NCBI GenBank assembly: GCA_020847775.1
Contig: JADLBI010000191.1
Span: forward strand, 1 to 12,392
DNA length: 12,392 bases
Source of the DNA: Opitutaceae bacterium
GTDB lineage: Bacteria > Verrucomicrobiota > Verrucomicrobiia > Opitutales > Opitutaceae
Direction of reading: 5' to 3'
Under the pieces are notes generated by a model. That model worked only from the letters and a program-made list of their open reading frames with translations. It had not been told where the DNA came from and searched no databases. Positions 6,841 through 12,392 of this stretch are shown here, piece after piece. Position 1 is the stretch's first letter. Every line of letters starts with the position of its first letter. A program made the translations under genes and the position numbers.

Positions 6841-9312
6841 TCATGCCTGATCAAAGGTTTCGCTGAATTTGCCGCCGTCAAACCGCCGCGTGGATCCGTC
6901 CGGCGCGATAACCGTGGTGGTGACCCCAGCGGGCACGGTGGCTTCGAGGACGAATCTTCCGTCAGTGAGTTTCCACGCCACTTCGATCAGGCCGCGCGGC
7001 GTGCAGAGGCTGCCGGAGGCGTGCGTGAGCCCGGCGAGGTTGGGTTTGATTTGCACGGCCTCGTAGCCGGGTTGGAGCGCGGTGATACCGAGAATGCGTT
7101 GCTGGAATTCGAGCACCGGATGCGCGGACCAAGCGTGGCACATCGAACGCCAGTAGCTGTTCTCCTCGACGAAGGTCGAAAGGCCATAGGCGATCGATTC
7201 GTGCCACGGGCCGAGGTGCTTCGAGATATCGGCGTAGTGCCCGGCCTTGGCCATGGCGTTGAAACCGGTGTGCAGCCAGAAAAAGGAACCGGGCGCGAGT
7301 TTCTCGTCGTAGGGAAAACGTTCGAAAACGCGGTCGCACACACGTTGATCGGCGAGCCCGGCGACAATCGCCCACGCGTTGCCGTATTGGCTGACCTCGG
7401 GGCCGCCGGGGCGGTCAAAGTAGAGGCCTTCGGTTTCGGACCAGAAAAGCGCGTGGGCTTTCTGGCGCAGCGCGGCGGCCTCTTCGCGCCAGCGGGTGGC
7501 CTTGCCGCCGCAATCCAGCGCGTCCGCCAGCAGGGAGGCCTCGTCGAGGGCGTTGATGTATTGCGCGGAGTGGATCACCGTCGGTCCGGTGTCGGCGCCG
7601 GGCACCACGCCGCGCGGCCACCACGGGCACCAGTCGGTGATATTCCAATAAGGCATTTTTGCCGGCAGGCCCGTGTCGTCGGTATGGCGGTGATACCAGT
7701 CGAGCACGGCGCGCACTCCGGGCATCAAGTCGCGCAACGTGGCGCGGTCGCCGGTGCAGAGGTAGTAGTCCTTGACGTTGGTGATCCAGTGGATGCTCCA
7801 CGCGGGGATGACTTGGAGCAGGCGCGACGGGAAGCGCGCCTGAGTGAGCCCGTCGGATATGCGCGACCAGTCGAAATGATAAAGCGCCTGGCGGCTGAGC
7901 CGGTAGTCGCCGGTCGTCAACATGCCGAGTTTCGACGTGATCATGGTATCGCCGGCATACTGCATCTGCTCGTAGTGCGGGCAGTCCTCAAAGGTCTCGT
8001 GCGAGCACATGCGCATCGTGTGCAGGCCGACCTGCCAGATTTTTTCGAGCGCGGGATCGGAGCAGGCGAACGTGGCCTTGATGGCGTAAGGGTAGGCCGT
8101 GAACCGGTGTTTGAGGGCGCGAATCGTCAGCGGTTGAGCTCCGACCGTGATGCGCAGGCCGATGAATTGAAACGCGCGCCAGTGCAGCGGCTCGATCGTT
8201 TCGTCACGGCCGGAAAGTTCGAAGATATCGCACCAGCCGGTGACTTGGCCGCGGCGATCAAAAGTCCAGCCCGTGCTTTCGTCGGCGAAATGCGACGCGA
8301 GGTTCGCGAGCGACTGTTTCTTGCCGATCATCTTCGCACCCACGCTCCACGCGAGGCGCAGCACCTCGGCATAGGTCAGGCGCACCGTGCTGCCGACGCC
8401 GCCGGAGACGACGAGGTGCGGAAACGCTGTCGTCAGACGCTTCATGTCGAGCACGAGATCCACCGTCGCGCCGGCGGGCAGCGTGAGCGGTTTGTCCTCG
8501 GCGAGCAACGCCTGCCACGCGGCGGAAACAGCTTCACCGCCATTTTGATAGGCCTCGGGAAAACGCTCCGGCGCGCCCTCCTCCAGCATGGGAATCATGC
8601 GCGGCGTGAGCCCGTAAGGGCTGGCGGGATCGCGGCGGTTTTCGATCAACTCGGCCTTGAATAGCACGTGAGCCGTCGGCCAGGCCGAGTCGTTGAACTC
8701 CGGCGTGTTCCAACCCGGCGGAATCAACGCGGAGTGGCGGTGTTCGAAATAACCGAGATAGCCCTCGAACGTGGTGTTCTCGTTTTGAAAACGGTGAGCC
8801 TGGTCCACCGCGACCTTCCACTTGTCGTCCGTGCGCAGATCATCGACGACCTTGCCCGACAAATCCTGCACGGCACCTTCGAGCACGAAGCCGCCGGTGT
8901 AAGTCATCACCGAACACGGCGGACCGAGCAGCGCCGGACGATGCGCCACGCGCGACATGTCGAGCACGATGGCCGCGAGCACGTTGGGACCCGCGCGCAG
9001 GTGGCGCGTCAGATCAAACGTGTCGTAGAAATGGTGGTTGATGTCACCCTTGGCCGGACCACGCCCGATGAATGCGCCGTTGCAATAAAACAAGTATCGG
9101 CTGTCGGCCGAGAGGTCCACGCGCAGGCTGGCTTGCACAGGGTCGGCCACATCGAACGTGCGGCGAAAATAGCGCACTTGGTAATGCGATGGCGTGGCGG
9201 CCGCGGGCGGCGGCGCGCTGTGGGAACCCTCGGCGGACCAGATCCACGAGGCGGAGTTGACGAATGGTTTGGCGGACACGGGTGGAAGAGAAATTTTTGC
9301 CACGGATGGCAT
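6841..9312 (-). CDS. Alpha-L-rhamnosidase, glycoside hydrolase family 78
   Basis: 823 aa. It hydrolyses terminal alpha-L-rhamnose, by inversion in GH78. Domains in order: an N-terminal beta-sandwich with SWIW and YFRRTFDV (residues 22-55) and GDINHHFYDTFDLTRHL (89-105); a concanavalin-like middle part ending near WRAFQFIGLRI (378-388); the (alpha/alpha)6 catalytic barrel from about 410 to 735; and a C-terminal beta-sandwich with VQIKPNLAGL (753-762). The catalytic stretch FEDCPHYEQMQYAGD (441-455) carries Asp443, Glu448 and Asp455, spaced exactly like Asp567, Glu572 and Asp579 of Bacillus RhaB. Glu717 (or Glu716) in VEENSYW matches RhaB Glu841 by spacing, followed by CHAWSAHP. There is no signal peptide, so it probably works in the cytoplasm on imported oligosaccharides. 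The start (9312, MPSVAK) lies 16 bp after the propeller gene stop; the frame stays open upstream, but that part overlaps the propeller gene. Only a weak, distant GAGAG precedes it. Confidence 0.92.
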   Translation of the reverse strand: MPSVAKISLPPVSAKPFVNSASWIWSAEGSHSAPPPAAATPSHYQVRYFRRTFDVADPVQASLRVDLSADSRYLFYCNGAFIGRGPAKGDINHHFYDTFDLTRHLRAGPNVLAAIVLDMSRVAHRPALLGPPCSVMTYTGGFVLEGAVQDLSGKVVDDLRTDDKWKVAVDQAHRFQNENTTFEGYLGYFEHRHSALIPPGWNTPEFNDSAWPTAHVLFKAELIENRRDPASPYGLTPRMIPMLEEGAPERFPEAYQNGGEAVSAAWQALLAEDKPLTLPAGATVDLVLDMKRLTTAFPHLVVSGGVGSTVRLTYAEVLRLAWSVGAKMIGKKQSLANLASHFADESTGWTFDRRGQVTGWCDIFELSGRDETIEPLHWRAFQFIGLRITVGAQPLTIRALKHRFTAYPYAIKATFACSDPALEKIWQVGLHTMRMCSHETFEDCPHYEQMQYAGDTMITSKLGMLTTGDYRLSRQALYHFDWSRISDGLTQARFPSRLLQVIPAWSIHWITNVKDYYLCTGDRATLRDLMPGVRAVLDWYHRHTDDTGLPAKMPYWNITDWCPWWPRGVVPGADTGPTVIHSAQYINALDEASLLADALDCGGKATRWREEAAALRQKAHALFWSETEGLYFDRPGGPEVSQYGNAWAIVAGLADQRVCDRVFERFPYDEKLAPGSFFWLHTGFNAMAKAGHYADISKHLGPWHESIAYGLSTFVEENSYWRSMCHAWSAHPVLEFQQRILGITALQPGYEAVQIKPNLAGLTHASGSLCTPRGLIEVAWKLTDGRFVLEATVPAGVTTTVIAPDGSTRRFDGGKFSETFDQA

Positions 9313-9328
9313 TGCTGGACACAAACTC

Positions 9329-10336
9329 TCAGCGCGGGCTGGGCACGAAAGTGAAATCGAAACCGTAGGCGCCGTAGAGGCCGCCGTCCTGCCAGGTGAG
9401 GCCGAGGTCGTCCGAATAGAACGCGCCCTCCTCAAACGTGGAAACCCAGAGACGGTCCGGCCCATCGGGATCAAACGCGACGACGAACACATTGTTCACC
9501 GGCAGGCCCGCGGAGCGATCAGTCCAAGTGGCGCCGCCGTCGGTCGAAACCCGCACACCCACACCCCAGCCGCCAATCGCGAGACGCGAGGCGTCGTGCG
9601 GATTAATCGCCGCGGTGTATAGATTGGCCGTGGCAGAACCGGGATCGGTTGCTGTCCATGATTGACCGGCGTCGTGCGAAAGCCACGCCCCGCGGCCCTG
9701 GGTGCCCGCCAGCACTAGGGTGGGATCGGTCGCGCTTTGCACGATACGCAGCGCGGTGGCCGGCGGTGAATCGGTGCGCGCCCACGTTTTCGCACCGTCG
9801 TTGGAAACATAAACGCCGTCCTCGGTGCCGAGCAGCACGCGGCCGGGCTGGCGCGAATCAGCAATGAGGGTCTGGCTGTAGAGCAGATTCAAGCCGGCCT
9901 GCGCGAGTTGCCACGTGGCACCACCGTCGGTGCTGCGCAAGGGGCCCCATGGGGTCGCGGCGTAAATTTCGGCGGGATTGGCGGGATTGAACGCGAAGGC
10001 GCGGACGTCGGCAACTTCCCAACCTGTAGTGAGTCGCCAAGTCTGACCGCCGTCGGTCGAACGCACGACGCCATCAGCTGCGGCGATCAACACGACTTGC
10101 CCGCGGCTGCCGGGTTGAAACGCGACGGAAACAATACCGAGCACGCGGGGGCCGAAATGCGTCCACGCCGCGGCACCGGCCCGGCGCACGTAGAGGCCGG
10201 AATCAGCGGGCGTAGAGCTGTTTTTCTGCGCCTTGGTCATGGCCACGGCGGCATACAAATCATGCGCCGGCGGAGGCACTGATGCGCAGGCCGAGGTCAA
10301 CGCCACGAGGAAGAGGACTGGGAGAGAGGCTTTCAT
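9329..10336 (-). CDS. Asp-box (BNR-type) beta-propeller, probable lipoprotein (module A)
   Basis: 335 aa. The N-terminus MKASLPVLFLVALTSAC suggests a lipoprotein signal with Cys17 as the lipidated residue; Thr at -3 is off consensus, so ordinary cleavage after Ala18 is possible. All six Asp boxes are intact: 93-100, 135-142, 178-185, 220-227, 264-271 and 308-315, mostly STDGGxTW. The same grid is found in the two module B propellers, which each lost a box, so this is the best-preserved member. Their conserved segments (NSWDMTEGRDVA and NDIQQSPHD) are not kept here, so the binding surface probably differs. No sialidase active-site motif is visible. It follows the toroid gene by 7 bp with no SD and precedes GH78 by 16 bp, consistent with one operon. 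A membrane-anchored propeller could hold the exported toroid protein or its glycan at the cell surface; that is inference. Confidence 0.86.
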   Translation of the reverse strand: MKASLPVLFLVALTSACASVPPPAHDLYAAVAMTKAQKNSSTPADSGLYVRRAGAAAWTHFGPRVLGIVSVAFQPGSRGQVVLIAAADGVVRSTDGGQTWRLTTGWEVADVRAFAFNPANPAEIYAATPWGPLRSTDGGATWQLAQAGLNLLYSQTLIADSRQPGRVLLGTEDGVYVSNDGAKTWARTDSPPATALRIVQSATDPTLVLAGTQGRGAWLSHDAGQSWTATDPGSATANLYTAAINPHDASRLAIGGWGVGVRVSTDGGATWTDRSAGLPVNNVFVVAFDPDGPDRLWVSTFEEGAFYSDDLGLTWQDGGLYGAYGFDFTFVPSPR

Positions 10337-10343
10337 CGCGGGG

Positions 10344-12263
10344 CTATTTGACGGTCTGCTGAATGAGGTTGCGTTTGAAATCGAGTCGGTAGTGGTCGCG
10401 ACCATGCTGGATTTCGAGTTGTTGGCTGCCGCGCGATTCGTGCGCGAATGGGCTGTCGAACAGCGGCCAGTGGGCGTAATCCGGCGCCACGCCGTTCACC
10501 GTGGGCGGTTCACCATAGCGCGCGTGGATTTGCTCCCCGGCGAGCGAGGTGAAGGTGATCTCGGGCACGTCTGCGGTGCTGAACGCCAACGGCAGCGCGC
10601 GCACGGCAGCCTTGAACGCGGCAAACGTCGCGTAGTCGCGCACGGGGGCGACTTGCACGACGTAACCGTTTTTCAACGCGTCGCTCTTGAGCACGCGGTG
10701 ACCCTGGCCCCACGCGGCAAATCCGCTCGACACCCAGCCACCGGCGCCACCCGAGAGTAGGCCGGTCCAATCGTTGGGCCGCCACTCGCCAGGCGCAAAC
10801 GGGCGGTAGGCGATATAAGTCGGGCCGCCTTGCGCGAAGATCCAGCCGGACGCGTCTTCCACGGTGTTTTCCAAATCGCGGGAGAAGAAGGTGAGGATGT
10901 GCGGGAAACGGTTGTTGGCCGGCAGATCGTAGAGCGCGACGAGCGCCGCGCCTTGTTGAAAAACCTGCTCGTAGGGCGAACCGCTCGGGAGCTTGTCGGG
11001 CGAGTCATAGTCGGCCTTGGAGCGCGCGATCAGATCCGTGACGGTGTCCCAATCCGCGCCGAAGAACATGGTGCCTTCGGTCGGCGAAGAATACGGCTGC
11101 ACGGCAAAGAACGTATTGGCGGCGGCGACGGGCGACTTTTCGCTCCGCCAAGTGAGACTCCAAGTCTGCTGTTGGATGGGTTGCAGGAGGCCGCCTTGGG
11201 TGGAGCCGAGCACGAAGTCTCGGTCCACGTAGCTGTATTTATAGACCGGGATGGTGCGCTTGTCGCCGATGACAAACGAGAGGGGACCGGCGTGGCGCAT
11301 ACGCCAGCGCGTGCGCTTGAGCTCGCGCTCGACGTAGGGTCGCTGCGCCGAATCGTGCGCGATGCGATATAAAATCGGCGGGGGCTCGTAGCCACTCAAC
11401 GCCAGCAGGGTCGCGCCATCGTAGGGACGGTTGGGCTTTTGGCCCAAGCCAAACAGCCACCAACCCAACGCGGAGCTAAAAGTCTGGCCCGGCGTGATGA
11501 TCTGCCGCGGGTAAACCCGGCTGTGCGCTCCGCCGTAATAGCCGTCGATATTCTCCACGGCATAGTCGTAGATGAGGTAATCGAGCATCATGCGCGCCTT
11601 GAGCCGCATCTCGGGATCCTTGGCCCAGCCCGCGAGCAGGCTCATCGGGATCAAGTATTCCTCAATGTAGTTGGGCGAATCGAACTCACCCTGCCCAAAA
11701 CTGGTGGTGACCCACATCCAATGATAGAGGTAGTCCCGCCCCTCGGCCAGATTCTCGGCGGAAGAGCGGCCGTTGAACCACTGGTCTGGTCCAGCCTCCG
11801 GCCAAGCCTGCGCCGCGATGTAACGCGAGGCGTAGCTCATCGCCCAGTGATTTTCGGTGTCGCCGCGGCTGGGCCAGTAGATCTTCCATAGCTCCTGAAT
11901 GCGCGCCCACGCCGCACCATCCAGATTGGCGTGCCCCGCCCCCATCACGGCGGCCATCGGATATGCCCAAAACATGTTTTGCGTGGGCATCGGCTCATTA
12001 AGCATGGCCAGACGTTTTAGCGCCTTGTCCACATGCTTACCGGCTTGCAAACAGGCCGCGACTTCCAGATAGCCGCCCTGTTTGCCATCGCCGTCCTTAA
12101 TTGTATCAAGTGCCTGATTTATAATTTGTTCCCTACGATTCAGGTAACTGCTACGAATGTCGGCGTCGGAGAAATCCGGGGTGCTCGTCGCGAGTGTAAC
12201 AAGCGGAAAAACAGACGCGACGAAACCTAGAGCGCGCCATAGCATCGGCCAAAATTTTTTCAT
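10344..12263 (-). CDS. Exported toroid/beta-sandwich protein, uncharacterised; candidate polysaccharide lyase (module A)
   Basis: 639 aa with a signal peptide (MKKFWPMLWRALGF, hydrophobic to about residue 26, cut near Leu-Ala/Thr). Helical N-terminal half, beta-rich C-terminal half, as in its paralogue at 1024-2928. Shared blocks: RGDTENHW (133-140, Asn138-His139), WFNGRSSAENLAE (162-174), FGQGEF (189-194, Glu193), Tyr199, YGGAHSRVYPR (243-253), YDSPDKLPSGSPYEQVFQ (419-436) and SGWIFAQGG (472-480). In place of Tyr196 of the paralogue it has Phe194, so Tyr199 is the better candidate for a catalytic tyrosine. The toroid-lyase reading (PL12/15/17-like) is by analogy; I cannot name a family. The start at 12263 is preferred because the signal peptide begins there; an ATG at 12296 would add 11 residues. 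No SD precedes either. It is the first gene of module A, 7 bp ahead of the lipoprotein propeller. Confidence 0.8.
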   Translation of the reverse strand: MKKFWPMLWRALGFVASVFPLVTLATSTPDFSDADIRSSYLNRREQIINQALDTIKDGDGKQGGYLEVAACLQAGKHVDKALKRLAMLNEPMPTQNMFWAYPMAAVMGAGHANLDGAAWARIQELWKIYWPSRGDTENHWAMSYASRYIAAQAWPEAGPDQWFNGRSSAENLAEGRDYLYHWMWVTTSFGQGEFDSPNYIEEYLIPMSLLAGWAKDPEMRLKARMMLDYLIYDYAVENIDGYYGGAHSRVYPRQIITPGQTFSSALGWWLFGLGQKPNRPYDGATLLALSGYEPPPILYRIAHDSAQRPYVERELKRTRWRMRHAGPLSFVIGDKRTIPVYKYSYVDRDFVLGSTQGGLLQPIQQQTWSLTWRSEKSPVAAANTFFAVQPYSSPTEGTMFFGADWDTVTDLIARSKADYDSPDKLPSGSPYEQVFQQGAALVALYDLPANNRFPHILTFFSRDLENTVEDASGWIFAQGGPTYIAYRPFAPGEWRPNDWTGLLSGGAGGWVSSGFAAWGQGHRVLKSDALKNGYVVQVAPVRDYATFAAFKAAVRALPLAFSTADVPEITFTSLAGEQIHARYGEPPTVNGVAPDYAHWPLFDSPFAHESRGSQQLEIQHGRDHYRLDFKRNLIQQTVK

Positions 12264-12370
12264 GGGGTCGTGATTAAACAAGGGTAGATCCAACATAAAT
12301 CCCGCCGGGGCGGTTTATCAATGCACAATTTTCTTGAAATTTCATTTCCGGCCATCCGGGCTGAAATCAT
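12260..12370 (-). CDS. Possible 36-codon leader ORF overlapping the module A start
   Basis: An ATG at 12370 opens a 36-codon frame with no SD. Its TGA stop (12262-12260) overlaps the ATG of the toroid gene as ATGA, the same arrangement seen at 1024-1027 and 5850-5853. The peptide has three Cys and several Arg/Lys and resembles nothing I know. It runs through the candidate promoter, so both cannot act on one transcript. Probably a chance frame; kept because of the stop-start overlap. Confidence 0.15.
   Translation of the reverse strand: MISARMAGNEISRKLCIDKPPRRDLCWIYPCLITTP
12292..12321 (-). promoter_or_regulatory. Candidate sigma-70-like promoter for module A
   Basis: On the minus strand, TTGATA (12321-12316, 5 of 6 to TTGACA) is followed after 18 bp by TATGTT (12297-12292, 4 of 6 to TATAAT). 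That puts transcription start about 20 bases before the ATG at 12263. The spacer contains a GC palindrome (12302-12313), which could be an operator. This is the only pair I find in the 129 bp upstream of module A, but sigma-70 boxes are poorly defined in this phylum. Confidence 0.35.
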
Positions 12371-12386
12371 GGGACGGTTTTAACCG
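12302..12386. promoter_or_regulatory. Three short palindromes upstream of module A (possible operators)
   Basis: Within 85 bp lie CCGCC-GG-GGCGG (12302-12313, in the promoter spacer), the perfect 10-mer TGAAATTTCA (12335-12344) and CGGTT-TT-AACCG (12375-12386). The last resembles the general form of LacI-family operators, which often control sugar-utilisation genes. No regulator gene lies in the window, and each site is short enough to occur by chance. Confidence 0.25.
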
Positions 12387-12392
12387 ATCCAG

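Noticed and set aside
7021..8664. 547-codon plus-strand open frame opposite the GH78 gene
   Set aside because: It lies wholly antisense to a gene with clear GH78 motifs; long antisense frames are common in GC-rich DNA. It shows no recognisable domain.
9313..9492. N-terminal extension of GH78 by 60 residues
   Set aside because: It would run into the C-terminal coding part of the upstream propeller and is a low-complexity Ser/Arg-rich frame with no domain; the ATG at 9312 fits the family N-terminus.

Overview
The window is a GC-rich, tightly packed stretch from a Gram-negative bacterium that degrades polysaccharides. The gene mix is a GH78 alpha-L-rhamnosidase, a DUF6807/PmoA-like protein, several exported Asp-box (BNR) beta-propellers, a Tat-type class V PLP enzyme and almost no Shine-Dalgarno sequences. 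This fits Verrucomicrobiota (Opitutales-like) best, with Planctomycetota less likely. That assignment is inference from gene content; there is no rRNA or marker gene here. There are no SusC/SusD genes, sulfatases, transposases, tRNAs or CRISPR arrays.

Layout, right to left, because eight of nine genes are on the minus strand. Module A starts at 12263: a 639-aa exported alpha-helical 'toroid plus beta-sandwich' protein with no name I can give (12263-10344), a six-Asp-box propeller that looks like a lipoprotein (10336-9329), and a GH78 alpha-L-rhamnosidase (9312-6841). A 133-bp gap follows that holds an imperfect hairpin repeat (6739-6824). Next come a DUF6807 protein (6707-5850) and a Tat-type class V aminotransferase/epimerase (5853-4549), which overlap by ATGA. 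A lone plus-strand gene, an exported RidA-family protein (4019-4540), converges on the aminotransferase with only 8 bp between the stops. Module B starts at 3959: exported propeller (3959-2943), second toroid protein (2928-1024), and a second propeller (1027-14) that overlaps the toroid gene by ATGA. The 129 bp upstream of module A hold a candidate promoter and three short palindromes.

The main theme is that a toroid protein and an Asp-box propeller occur twice as a paralogous pair, in opposite gene order, with tight spacing or overlapping stops and starts. The toroid pair shares an Asn-His dyad, then a Gln-Gly-Glu motif and a Tyr about 60 residues later, like the layout of (alpha/alpha)-toroid polysaccharide lyases. 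With GH78 alongside, my working hypothesis is export and depolymerisation of a rhamnose-containing acidic glycan (for example ulvan or rhamnogalacturonan type), with the propellers as partner or glycan-binding subunits. GH78 and DUF6807 lack signal peptides and would act on imported fragments. The exported PLP enzyme and exported RidA protein may form a separate pair, since RidA proteins clear reactive enamine/imine by-products of PLP enzymes. Substrate, lyase activity and complex formation are all inference.
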